From contig MPUH01000838.1 of the NCBI GenBank assembly GCA_001970955.1, positions 1-32,475 of the forward strand: 32,475 nucleotides of DNA, given 5' to 3'. The notes beneath the pieces were generated by a model. It ran no database searches, was not told where the DNA came from, and was given only the letters and a program-made list of their open reading frames with translations. The first letter of the stretch is position 1. Every line of letters begins with the position of its first letter. The translations under genes and the position numbers were made by a program. Positions 18,916-27,519 of the stretch are shown one piece after another. Source of the stretch: Stentor coeruleus. Lineage: Eukaryota; Ciliophora; Heterotrichea; Heterotrichida; Stentoridae.

Positions 18916-20307
18916 ATGATCAAAACCTTTGATATCCGCCAAAAAAACTTCATGAAACCAAGCTTTAGTAACAATTCCGCCCATGAAAAATTCGCCACAA
19001 ATCTACGTAGGGAAAAAAGATTATTTCATCTAAAAGAAATCAGAAGACTAACAATATCTTCAAATAGCCCAATTCAAACAACATCCGAAACTATTCAAAT
19101 AGAACTTTCTGAAACTTCCCCAACTGATCCAATAGAACTTTCTGAAACCTTATTAACTATTTCTCAAAGCCTAACATTAGACAAAGACTTTATAAAAAAT
19201 TCATGTAAAAATATAAAAGAAATCATCAAATGCACATTAAAAAGCTTAGATCAAAACAATGAGGAGATTTTAGAAACTTCATTATCAGTATTAGAAAAAT
19301 TATCAAGAATCGAAAATTTACTAAGCTATTTAAAAGACCCTGAAATAATTATAAGATTGTTATGTACACTGGAATTAGGAATTGATAGTTTATATTCGTA
19401 TATTCTTAATATTCTAGCTAATCTTTGTCATGAATATACAGAAGTTGCTGATATTTTACTTAAAAACAATTATCTTGAACAGCTAAGTTCTATAGCTTAT
19501 AATATTACCCATCTTGTTAAACTTACAGCTTATGCTTTGTTGAAGATTATTGAAAAATCATCAAAAAAACTACTGTTCAAAGATATGGAGTTTGTGATAA
19601 AAATCATTGAAATAGCTAAGAAAAACCCTGAAAACGATTATATAATTTTAACCATTGTTGATTTTCTTGATGATTCACTATACAATATTAAATTCTTAAA
19701 CTCCATACACCCAATAATATTAAGAAACCTAAAAAACAAAACTCATTTAAATTGTGTTTTAAGTATTATAAACTCAATCACTGATAAAGAAATACACTTA
19801 TCCAATTATTTAACACTTGAAATACTAAATTTAATATCAGAAGTTTTCATAAATTCCACTGATCTAAAAAAACCCATATTGTTTATTATAAGTAACTTTG
19901 TTGTTGGGACAAATTTAGACATGACTAATTTCTTGTTTTCTGATTTGAAAAAAAATGTTGTTTCATGTATAAATCATCCAAGTTTTTCATTGAGAAAAGA
20001 ATGCAGTTTTGTGTTTAGAAATATTGGAATTCAAAGTATGACAATGAATAAAATTCATATTCTTGATGATTATGTTTTTGAGAAAATTGCTATGGTTTTA
20101 GGAGTTGATCCTATTATTGATAAGAATTATTTGATTTTTGTGAGCAGTTTTTTAGATTTTCAAAACTATGAAAGCAAAGTGTTGAATGCGTATAAGAACT
20201 CGAATATTAATGATAAAATTATTAAATTAGAGATGTCGAAGAATGAAGAGATAAGCAAGTTAGCGAGTTTTGTGCTTGAGAAATGTTCTACGATTGATTT
20301 TAGTTAA
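18916..20307 (+). CDS. degenerate importin-alpha-like armadillo protein
   Basis: The 463-aa protein has an N-terminal IBB-like basic patch (about 25-45, NLRREKRLFHLKEIRRL, compare the ELRKxKR...KRR pattern of importin alpha) followed by helical repeats from about 85 to 440. The best-matching repeat pair is about residues 325-375 (KKPILFIISNFVVGT followed by HPSFSLRKECSFVFRNIG), which resembles ARM 7-8 of importin alpha. The usual Trp/Asn ladder that binds nuclear localisation signals is largely absent: no W is visible in the repeats. It may therefore bind importin beta but not ordinary NLS cargo. A generic ARM/HEAT protein is the alternative. Residues 62-67 and 73-78 repeat IELSET. Confidence 0.65.
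   Translation: MIKTFDIRQKNFMKPSFSNNSAHEKFATNLRREKRLFHLKEIRRLTISSNSPIQTTSETIQIELSETSPTDPIELSETLLTISQSLTLDKDFIKNSCKNIKEIIKCTLKSLDQNNEEILETSLSVLEKLSRIENLLSYLKDPEIIIRLLCTLELGIDSLYSYILNILANLCHEYTEVADILLKNNYLEQLSSIAYNITHLVKLTAYALLKIIEKSSKKLLFKDMEFVIKIIEIAKKNPENDYIILTIVDFLDDSLYNIKFLNSIHPIILRNLKNKTHLNCVLSIINSITDKEIHLSNYLTLEILNLISEVFINSTDLKKPILFIISNFVVGTNLDMTNFLFSDLKKNVVSCINHPSFSLRKECSFVFRNIGIQSMTMNKIHILDDYVFEKIAMVLGVDPIIDKNYLIFVSSFLDFQNYESKVLNAYKNSNINDKIIKLEMSKNEEISKLASFVLEKCSTIDFS
19098..19148 (+). repeat. 33-bp tandem duplication inside the importin-like gene
   Basis: The 18-mer AATAGAACTTTCTGAAAC occurs at 19098-19115 and again at 19131-19148, a spacing of 33 nt (11 codons). It encodes IELSET twice in the linker between the IBB-like region and the armadillo repeats. 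The perfect identity of the copies points to a recent duplication. Confidence 0.8.
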
Positions 20308-20443
20308 TTAGATAAATTTGTGTAAAGTTTAAGAAAATTACTGAGTTTATCGGGTTTTTTAGTATGCTTGTGGTTTTTTTGTCAAAATTGGGTATATTTT
20401 ATGTTGCTTTTGGTATTTTTAACTACCATTAGGAAATTCATTA

Positions 20444-20495
20444 TTACCCTACCTTTAGAATATTCATCCTTATCCTACCTTTAGAATATTTATCC
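20444..20495. repeat. two-copy 26-bp tandem repeat
   Basis: Units 20444-20469 and 20470-20495 are both 26 nt and differ at only two positions (C/T at unit position 4 and at position 22). The shared core is CCTACCTTTAGAATATT. The repeat abuts the stop of the short minus-strand open stretch at 20490-20615. Confidence 0.8.
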
Positions 20496-20615
20496 TAAAC
20501 TTTGATTTTCCTTTTGAAAACCCATATTTTCTTTTGTTTCCTTAATTAACTTATTATTTTCATCAAGCAAAAGTTTTAAATCATTATTAATAATTGTAGC
20601 ATTTTTTGTGATAAG
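20490..20615 (-). pseudogene. short coiled-coil-like open stretch, possible gene remnant
   Basis: The minus strand is open for 41 codons between an in-frame TAA just upstream and the TAA at 20492-20490. It reads NDLKLLLDENNKLIKE followed by TKENMGFQKENQSLG, which looks like real charged helical coding sequence and not the hydrophobic or low-complexity output typical of AT-rich spacer. An ATG four to five codons upstream (MFVTN) is separated by the TAA. No flanking exon with 15-nt intron boundaries was found. It could be a decayed gene fragment or chance. Confidence 0.25.
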
Positions 20616-21152
20616 TTAATTTGTTACAAACATAGATTGATCTGTAATGAATTAGTCTATAATTATATATAATAAGTAATAAATTACTATGCTCTTTTAT
20701 AATAAGTATCATAGCATTATATATATATTTTTCATATTATATTCTGATTTTTCTAATACTATATTTTATGGCCAATATCATGATCCTCCTGCTACCATCA
20801 AATAAAAATCCCAGATTATTATATTTCCTCAAAGCATTCCATTATCATTCTATCTCTAAGTTAATATCACACTTACAACAATTTCCTTTTTATAATATCT
20901 TCTCTACAACACAAAAAACTACATAATCCTTAATTACTTAAAAACTTACAATAAAAAAAACACTCTATTTCTCCAAAGATTCCCTTACATACTAACTTCG
21001 CCATAAAAAAATCCATCATTTAAAAACCCATTCAAAAATTCCACAAAAATCACATATAAAAAAAACAAACAACCCTTATCAATTCCAATAATAAAACCTA
21101 TACACATAATCTAAAAATAATTATCCAATATCATTTATATTACAAAAATATT

Positions 21153-23411
21153 ATGAATTACAATCAAAAGAAGGGTGTGAATTCTCCAGAACTAACTGTA
21201 ACTAAATTTGTGACAGGAATAAGTAAACCAAACACAAAATACAGTCATATAGACATTCAAACAATAGGTCGTCCTGGTCAAGGTTTACATATCCCACAAA
21301 ATATTCCAATATTAGAAAACTTACACAATCACTTTTCTATGCTTTCTTTAAAACTAGGTGACTCAGATGAGTTCAAACCTCCTCTTATAACCCTAACCCC
21401 AATAACCGAAGATCAATTAATAAAAGATACAGTCCCAACAAACACCTATAGTAAAGGTAACTCAGGAAGTACCCATCAACTCTTATACAAAATCTTTAAA
21501 GCTGATGCTAAACTTGTAAGATCCATACTTGAATCATCAGGTTTTTTCTATACCGAATCACATTCATGGAATCTTCTCTGGTCAGGTTCATCTCCACAGG
21601 AATTTTTATATGAAGATTTAAACCCATATCAAAAAATAAACCATTTCCCTTGTTCAAATGAATTAACACGTAAAGATAAACTATGTATCAATATGACTAA
21701 TATGCAAGAAAAATATAGTAAAGAAGCTTATGATTTTATCCCAGAAACTTATATTTTACCTGAAAGTTTCCCGATATTATTCAATCGATTTAACTCTGAT
21801 AAAAAAAACGTTTGGATTGTTAAACCTACAAACTCATCTCAAGGACGAGGGATTTTTCTTGTGGATTCTATACATAATATCCCTTTAGATGATATATGTG
21901 TTATTTCTAAATATATTGACAACCCATATTTGATTAATGGATTAAAATTTGATATAAGACTTTATGTTTGTGTTACAAGTTTTGAACCTTTAAGGGTGTA
22001 TTTATATGAAGAAGGATTAACTAGATTTGCTAGTGAAAAATATGTTAATGAATTCAAAGATAATAAATTTATACATTTGACAAATTATAGTGTTAATAAG
22101 AAGAATGAAAATTTTATACAGAATACTAATGCAAAAGATGATGGGGTTGGGCATAAATGGAGTTTGACAGCTTTGATGAAGTATTTTAAAGAGAAGAATG
22201 TTGATGTAGATGGATTGTGGCAGAGGATTTATGATTTGGTTATTAAAAGTGTGCTGAGTATTGAAAGCCAGGTTACTGAAGCTTCGAAAAGATTGAATTT
22301 ACATAGGAATAACTGTTTTAATTTATTTGGATTTGATGTGATTTTAGACTCTTCATTGAAACCATGGCTTTTGGAAGTCAATCTTAGCCCTTCTATGGCT
22401 ACAGAATCTCCTTTAGACTTTTATATAAAATCAAATCTTCTTATTGATACGTTTAACCTTATAGGTATCCATATGAAACCAGCTCGTAAAGTTACAGGTT
22501 ACAAAACATGTACCCGGTTAACGGTTCCAAAACTAAAAAACTCGCCTTATTTAGTACCAAAGCTTACTAAAAAACATTATTCTTCTAAAAAAGTTCAGGA
22601 GATTCTAAGGGAAACACTTGACGAGTATTCTAGGAAAAAAGGTTTTTTACGTTTGTATCCTTGTAAAAATGGGCAAATTTATGACCAGTATTTCTCGCAA
22701 GCAAGGCCAATAAACAAAATTATAAATTCTATGCTTTTTGATGAAAACACTGATTTTAGAATCTTAGAAAGTCCAGTATATATGAAACCTTTACCTATAT
22801 ATAACAAAACAAATAAAAAGCCGAGTATTGACAACTCAATAGATTCAAAGTCTTTAAAAACAAGCAAAGATGCAAAACTAACACTTAATGGTGATGATTT
22901 GCTTATTGAATATCTACAAAGGATTATTCGAATACTAAAAGATAAAAATGAAGTCCAATTACCACCTGGGGTAAAAGTTGCCTTAGAAAGATTTTCTAGT
23001 CATTTTACTTGGAAAATGCAAGAAACAAGTGAAGTCCCTATCGCTAAGAAACTTGAGAATAGGATACAGGAAATGTTGAGTAGGAAGAGAAGTGTTAAAT
23101 TACAGCAGAGGTATAAGAATTGGGGAAAGACATTAAAAACTGAGGCAATACATGAATTTACTGATGAAGAAGTCAGTGAAATGCTTCTAAATTGCAACAA
23201 AGACTTGAATTTAGACCTTATCAACTTCCTCTTCGAAGGCGATGGGGTGCTTCTAACTCTAAAATCCATTAAACTGCGACCAAAAACATTCCAAGCATTA
23301 AAAAATCCAGGGGTCAAAAGGGTAAAAACCCCGATTTTCTTCAAAGAACACCGAGCTCAAAGCGTGCCCAAGCGGCCAAATACCTCAGTTAGACTTAAAT
23401 TTGTATTTTAA
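21153..23411 (+). CDS. TTLL5: tubulin tyrosine ligase-like protein, TTLL5-type polyglutamylase
   Basis: The 752-aa protein has a full TTL ATP-grasp core at about residues 120-445: NHFPCSNELTRKDKLCINM (163-181), WIVKPTNSSQGRG (221-233, ATP Lys), KFDIRLYVCVTS (265-276), EGLTRFA (287-293), HLTNYSVNKKN (308-318), LFGFDVILD (391-399) and LKPWLLEVNLSPSMA (402-416, metal-binding E408 and N410). These steps are closer to TTLL5/TTLL4 than to tyrosine ligase or glycylases, so it probably adds glutamate chains to tubulin tails in cilia and cortical microtubules. The C-terminal 300 residues are basic and could bind microtubules. A possible in-frame 15-nt intron lies at 21451-21465. It is convergent with ASF1, 63 bp apart. 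Confidence 0.92.
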   Translation: MNYNQKKGVNSPELTVTKFVTGISKPNTKYSHIDIQTIGRPGQGLHIPQNIPILENLHNHFSMLSLKLGDSDEFKPPLITLTPITEDQLIKDTVPTNTYSKGNSGSTHQLLYKIFKADAKLVRSILESSGFFYTESHSWNLLWSGSSPQEFLYEDLNPYQKINHFPCSNELTRKDKLCINMTNMQEKYSKEAYDFIPETYILPESFPILFNRFNSDKKNVWIVKPTNSSQGRGIFLVDSIHNIPLDDICVISKYIDNPYLINGLKFDIRLYVCVTSFEPLRVYLYEEGLTRFASEKYVNEFKDNKFIHLTNYSVNKKNENFIQNTNAKDDGVGHKWSLTALMKYFKEKNVDVDGLWQRIYDLVIKSVLSIESQVTEASKRLNLHRNNCFNLFGFDVILDSSLKPWLLEVNLSPSMATESPLDFYIKSNLLIDTFNLIGIHMKPARKVTGYKTCTRLTVPKLKNSPYLVPKLTKKHYSSKKVQEILRETLDEYSRKKGFLRLYPCKNGQIYDQYFSQARPINKIINSMLFDENTDFRILESPVYMKPLPIYNKTNKKPSIDNSIDSKSLKTSKDAKLTLNGDDLLIEYLQRIIRILKDKNEVQLPPGVKVALERFSSHFTWKMQETSEVPIAKKLENRIQEMLSRKRSVKLQQRYKNWGKTLKTEAIHEFTDEEVSEMLLNCNKDLNLDLINFLFEGDGVLLTLKSIKLRPKTFQALKNPGVKRVKTPIFFKEHRAQSVPKRPNTSVRLKFVF
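21451..21465 (+). other. candidate in-frame 15-nt intron without stop codon
   Basis: The sequence GTAAAGGTAACTCAG has the same length, GTAA start, CAG end and A at position 10 as the two supported introns. It lies in a poorly conserved linker of the TTLL protein. If removed, the frame is kept and five residues are lost (TYSKGNSGST would become TYRST). Because no stop forces removal, the sequence alone cannot decide. Confidence 0.45.
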
Positions 23412-23474
23412 TAACCATCTCCTAATTACCCCTAAAATCACATTGCCATATAAAACCACAAATGAAATAAGCAG

Positions 23475-23954
23475 TTAATTCGTCTTAGAATTCGTCCATT
23501 CTATAGGAAATTTACTAATCCTAGGTCTATCTTCAAGTATCGACCTTTGTATTTTTTCAGGTATTGGTGTACTTGGAAGATTTTCCATTAATTCAGGTTC
23601 TGTATATTGGTTATTTACATAATACCCAATACGATAAAATTCATGGTCTTTATAACTACAAGTAAGTATTACTGCAGTAATACCAACAACTTCGTCTACT
23701 GGGATCTTTGAAATATCAGGACCTGGTGCTTCAAAAATAAATCTCATAGCCCCATATTGTAAAGGGCCAATTAAAGCTGAGTCTAATACTTGATCGTATT
23801 TTGCGTCATTTGATGAACCTACGTATATTATTTTCCACTCTATATCTTCTTGTAAAGGTGTTAAACATTCAAAAGTTATTTCGAAACGAAAGGACTCTAG
23901 GAAACTGGTTGGGTTGTTTAGGACACGTACGTTCGTAACATTGATTGCCGCCAT
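23475..23954 (-). CDS. ASF1: histone H3-H4 chaperone ASF1
   Basis: The 159-aa protein is a nearly complete match to the conserved ASF1 core: NVTNVRVLNNPTSFLESFRF at the start, DIEWKIIYVGSS, the GPLQYGAMRFIFEAPGPD strand, VDEVVGITAVILTCSYKDHEF and the IGYYVNNQYTEPEL block, ending with PRISKFPIEW. ASF1 binds the H3-H4 dimer and passes it to CAF-1 or HIRA during chromatin assembly. The acidic C-terminal tail of yeast Asf1 is missing; the protein stops right after the core, as in a minimal ASF1. Its 5' flank shows the usual G-poor coding strand. Confidence 0.96.
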   Translation of the reverse strand: MAAINVTNVRVLNNPTSFLESFRFEITFECLTPLQEDIEWKIIYVGSSNDAKYDQVLDSALIGPLQYGAMRFIFEAPGPDISKIPVDEVVGITAVILTCSYKDHEFYRIGYYVNNQYTEPELMENLPSTPIPEKIQRSILEDRPRISKFPIEWTNSKTN

Positions 23955-24150
23955 TTATTAGGTTTTTGATTATGTTTTAGGTGACTTTTGAAGATAATTT
24001 TGGGTTTGAAGGAGAATGGGTTGTGAAGGTAGGATTTAAATCTCTTATTTTATTCACAATTTCCTAAAAAAAAATTATACCAAAACTTAATTTCACTTAT
24101 GTCTAACAAAGAAATCTATTGATTTTATATATAAATTATAATCATTATAG

Positions 24151-26322
24151 TTAATTAGCCGCATTAATTTTTGATCTAAAAAAGCTCCTTATCGAGTTCA
24201 GCATTCCTCCAAGTGAATCATGTTTTATATAACTTCTTTTTATCCAATCAGGTCTTCGGTTATAACTTTTTTCATGTCTGCTATCAATAAGTATAATAAT
24301 CGCAAAATCTTTTACATGCCGAATCACCCTTCCAATAGACTGATTTATAGCAATATGACAAGCATTTTCATAAAACTGATTCCCAGAATAATCAGGCAGT
24401 CTGTTATAATAATTCATTTTCACTTCAACTTCTAAATCGTTTTTGTTTAAATAAGGCATTCCTATAACAATAACACACCTGCCAAGTTTATTAGAAAAGT
24501 TTATCCCTTCACTAAGCGATCCTCTTACTACAGCAAAAAGTATCGCCCCTGTCCTTTCTGCACATTCACAATATTCCTTAAGCATACTCTCATCCTTACT
24601 ATCAAAAAACACTTTTTTCCTTTGATTTAATAATTTCATTATTTCTTCATCAAAACAATCTTGTATTTTCTTAAGAAATCCATATGATGGTAGAAATACA
24701 ACAATACCATTTGGGACAACTTTAGATATATCAACTAAAACATAAGCTAATTCTTGAAACATTCTAATATCGTCTCTAGTATCAAAAGTAAACCTAAACT
24801 CCCTACCTGTAGAACTTGATGGGATTATTGAAAACATAAGATTTTCTTTAGGTATCACATGGCCACAAGAGAAATTTTTAAGTCGATTGCTAGGAAGTCC
24901 TTTAAAAAGCTTTAAAAACTCTTCTTTTGGTGTTAATGTCCCACCAGCGAGAACAACACATTTCGATTCTTCTAAGAGTTTTTTAAATTTGTTGTATGGA
25001 TTTAATAATAAAAATTTCATGTTTACTTGACTAGCTTCTGGGTCTTTGAAAATTAAGATATTAGCATCAGGTTCATTCATTGATAAGATAAAATCAGCAA
25101 AAGCTTTCATAGAATATAAATTGAATTTACTAGTTTCTTTAGACTTTGGCCCATGTTGATAAACTTTTGCAGTCAGATCTTCTTCTTCGAAATAGTCCCA
25201 CATACCGAAAAAGTCAATATCGGAAAGCTTGGATTCTTCAAGGAATCTTTCTCGGGAGTCAACTTTTTTGTTTAGGATTTCGTGTCTGTTGATGTATGAT
25301 AAAAACCCATCGATAACTCTCAAAGCCATTTCTACAAACATTCTCTTTCTTGGAAACATTTTCTCTACAAACAAATTGTAGTAATCTCTAAAACATTTCT
25401 GACAAGCTAAAATCTGAGATTTTGTAATAGCAGCTGAATGATAATCGGTAATAGCATCAATTAAATTGTGTGACTCATCAATAATAACATAACAACTTTC
25501 CAAAGATATCCCTATCGAGTGACGATTGTGCTTATTTAATATAGAAGAATATGGGGCTAATATGATATCAGCATCAGCAATGGCAGATCTTGTTGCGAAA
25601 TAAGGGCAACTTTTCATTCTTGTTCCAGAAGTTATAAGGTCTTCGATATCACAAACATTCCCCAGTAGATGCACTCTTAAAAGCTCTTTTTCTGAATAAA
25701 AAGGGCATTTGGCGATTTTTTTCTTAGATTCAAGATATTTTTGTATATGGTTTTTAAACACCATATTATAACCAGGCTGTGAATTTTCTTCATCACTGAT
25801 TTTAGTTTCTTCTTCATCTTTGTGTTTAACAAGTTCTTTACATTTGAACTCAACAAGACCTTTTTGACTTTTTACTTCTTCATTAAGACAAAGTTGGCTT
25901 CTTGAACCTAATCTAACAACTCTTACCTTTTCAGTATTTGCCCATTTGGTCTTTTTGATTTCTCCAACAAATTGGTCAAGTTGACTATGAGTGCGGCTTA
26001 AATATAGTATTTTAGGGTTTGCCGCTAGATCTAAAAGTGCTTTAGAAGTTTCGTGTTTCATTGCAGGAATAGACATTCCTGTATAATCATGTCTAAAAAT
26101 CCGATCTCTTGGTGTTGATAATGTATGCAAATCATTAAGACTCTGACTGCAAATGTCTGTAAGAAAAGTTAAAGAAGCACAAATAATACTTAAAGACTTC
26201 CCTGTCCCAGTAGGACTTTCAAATATCCCACCTTGGCAAGTATGTAAGCAATCATATAAATCATTCATAAAATCTATTTGCTCCTTATATGCCACTAAAG
26301 GAAACGAGTAGTCCCTATTCAT
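24151..26322 (-). CDS. DDX11: DDX11/Chl1-type iron-sulfur DNA helicase
   Basis: The 723-aa protein is an XPD-family superfamily 2 helicase. Motif I is SPTGTGKS (36-43), motif Ia LSRTHSQLDQF (108-118), and the four iron-sulfur cysteines are C145 (SQLCLNEEV), C161 (FKCKELV), C206 (KCPFY) and C239 (SCPYF). Motif II reads IDESH (281-285), with Ser where the family has Ala. The C-terminal half has VRGSLSEGINFSNKLGRCVIVIGMPY (split by family motif V) and motif VI QSIGRVIRHVKDFA. SEGINFS and the MPY-EVKMNYYN spacing match DDX11/Chl1 better than FANCJ, RTEL1 or XPD. DDX11 works in sister-chromatid cohesion and fork protection. Length is shorter than human DDX11 (about 900 aa), mainly because of a smaller insert between the cysteines. 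Confidence 0.93.
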   Translation of the reverse strand: MNRDYSFPLVAYKEQIDFMNDLYDCLHTCQGGIFESPTGTGKSLSIICASLTFLTDICSQSLNDLHTLSTPRDRIFRHDYTGMSIPAMKHETSKALLDLAANPKILYLSRTHSQLDQFVGEIKKTKWANTEKVRVVRLGSRSQLCLNEEVKSQKGLVEFKCKELVKHKDEEETKISDEENSQPGYNMVFKNHIQKYLESKKKIAKCPFYSEKELLRVHLLGNVCDIEDLITSGTRMKSCPYFATRSAIADADIILAPYSSILNKHNRHSIGISLESCYVIIDESHNLIDAITDYHSAAITKSQILACQKCFRDYYNLFVEKMFPRKRMFVEMALRVIDGFLSYINRHEILNKKVDSRERFLEESKLSDIDFFGMWDYFEEEDLTAKVYQHGPKSKETSKFNLYSMKAFADFILSMNEPDANILIFKDPEASQVNMKFLLLNPYNKFKKLLEESKCVVLAGGTLTPKEEFLKLFKGLPSNRLKNFSCGHVIPKENLMFSIIPSSSTGREFRFTFDTRDDIRMFQELAYVLVDISKVVPNGIVVFLPSYGFLKKIQDCFDEEIMKLLNQRKKVFFDSKDESMLKEYCECAERTGAILFAVVRGSLSEGINFSNKLGRCVIVIGMPYLNKNDLEVEVKMNYYNRLPDYSGNQFYENACHIAINQSIGRVIRHVKDFAIIILIDSRHEKSYNRRPDWIKRSYIKHDSLGGMLNSIRSFFRSKINAAN

Positions 26323-26353
26323 TTATATCTTGTATATAAAACCATAATAATAT
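26323..26353. promoter_or_regulatory. 31-bp bidirectional start region (DDX11 / reductase)
   Basis: Only 31 bases separate the two divergent ATGs. TATATAAA is present at 26333-26340 but lies 14-20 nt from both starts, too near for a conventional TATA box upstream of a 5' UTR. Leaders must be extremely short, or promoters must lie inside the opposite gene. Confidence 0.55.
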
Positions 26354-27274
26354 ATGAAAGCAATCCAAATACTAAAGAAAAAAGGTAGACCAATTATAGC
26401 TTCGATTCCAATTCCAAAAAGAGCCCCAAATGAAGTGTTAGTTCAAGTTCATTATACGCCTATTCACCCTGCAGATCTAGCAACAACTTTAGGGGCTTAT
26501 TTAGAAAAGCCAATTCCAAGTATTTTTGGTTTAGAAGGAAGTGGGATTATAGTTGAAGCTCCTCAACAGGATCTTATAGGTAAGCCCGTTATGTTCTATA
26601 GTAAAACTGGTTGCTGGAGTGAATATACAATCCCAACAGTCTATAGTCTTATCCCTGAAGGAATCTCTTTAGAAAAAGCTAGTCTTTTATCTGTAAATCC
26701 ATTAACAGCTTTGTCTATGCGTAGATTGACTCAAGGGAAATCTTATATAATAAATGCAGCTAATTCTAGCCTTGGACTTATGTTACTTCGTATAACAAAA
26801 GATCAAAACCCAATGTGTATTGTCAGATCTTTATCAGCTAAAAATGAAATATTGAAATATGGGATTTTCCGTATTGCTGAGGCTACAAATGTTGAATTTA
26901 AAGGCTTTTTAGATTTTGAAAAAGATAGAAACCCATGCTATGTCGGTTTTGATTTTGTTGGTGGGCAAATGACTTTAGAACTTCTTAAATATATAGGATA
27001 TGGAGGGACATTATATATTGAAGGGAATATGAGTGGAGAAAATATTAACAATTTAGATTCGAAAGAGTTTATTTTTAATAGAAAACGCATTCTTGGGTTC
27101 CATTTGAATACATTTTTAGAAAACGCCAAAACGGATTATAAGGAAATATGTGAAATACCTTCGCAGTTTGAAAGTAAGATTGTTGAAGTATTTAAAGCTG
27201 AGGATTATAACCAAGCAATGTCAAAATACCTTAAAGCGATGTCGAAAGGTAAAATACTTTTGAAGTTTAATTAG
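26354..27274 (+). CDS. MECR-like enoyl thioester reductase / MDR oxidoreductase
   Basis: The 306-aa protein belongs to the zinc-independent medium-chain dehydrogenase/reductase group. Visible are HPADLATTLGAY (Tyr49, matching the NPSDINxxxGxY catalytic Tyr region of MECR/Etr1), GLEGSG (59-64), LSVNPLTALSM (112-122, compare GVNPCTAYRM) and the NADPH-binding turn NAANSSLGLMLL (134-145, compare NASNSGVGQAV). MECR reduces trans-2-enoyl-ACP or -CoA in mitochondrial fatty-acid synthesis. No clear mitochondrial presequence is visible, and the protein is about 60 aa shorter than typical MECR. A quinone-oxidoreductase-like function is the alternative. It shares its start region with DDX11. Confidence 0.78.
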   Translation: MKAIQILKKKGRPIIASIPIPKRAPNEVLVQVHYTPIHPADLATTLGAYLEKPIPSIFGLEGSGIIVEAPQQDLIGKPVMFYSKTGCWSEYTIPTVYSLIPEGISLEKASLLSVNPLTALSMRRLTQGKSYIINAANSSLGLMLLRITKDQNPMCIVRSLSAKNEILKYGIFRIAEATNVEFKGFLDFEKDRNPCYVGFDFVGGQMTLELLKYIGYGGTLYIEGNMSGENINNLDSKEFIFNRKRILGFHLNTFLENAKTDYKEICEIPSQFESKIVEVFKAEDYNQAMSKYLKAMSKGKILLKFN

Positions 27275-27519
27275 ATTATTATCATGGTTAAAGTTTGGAT
27301 ATTATTTATATATTAAATACACATTATATAAAACTTCAGTCTTTTTCTGTTATTTCTAAAAATAAGACAATTTTTTTAACTAACTATATCCTAATTTTTC
27401 CATAATTAAAAATCCACAATTCCTAACATATTTCAATAATCTTATCTCAAAATCAACTTGTTAATCATAAACTTATACGCTAAAAGGTAAATTAAAACAT
27501 TATTTATAATCTATTTTAA

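Larger units (their letters stand above)
20308..21152 (+). other. 845-bp intergenic spacer between tandem + genes
   Basis: No intact gene is recognised. The start is G/T-rich (20341-20400: 14 G, 4 C) and the end is C/A-rich (21001-21060: 14 C, no G), matching the 3' and 5' flank pattern. The middle holds a 26-bp tandem repeat and a short minus-strand open stretch of coiled-coil character, listed separately. Confidence 0.55.

Noticed and set aside
24020..24050. tRNA-like T-arm (GGATTTAAATCTC)
   Set aside because: No matching acceptor, D or anticodon arms are seen around it; no tRNA was recognised anywhere in the window.
25913..25926. 14-nt GTAAG...TAG on the minus strand inside DDX11
   Set aside because: The length is 14, which would shift the frame, and it encodes conserved residues (VRVVRLGSR) next to the first iron-sulfur cysteine.
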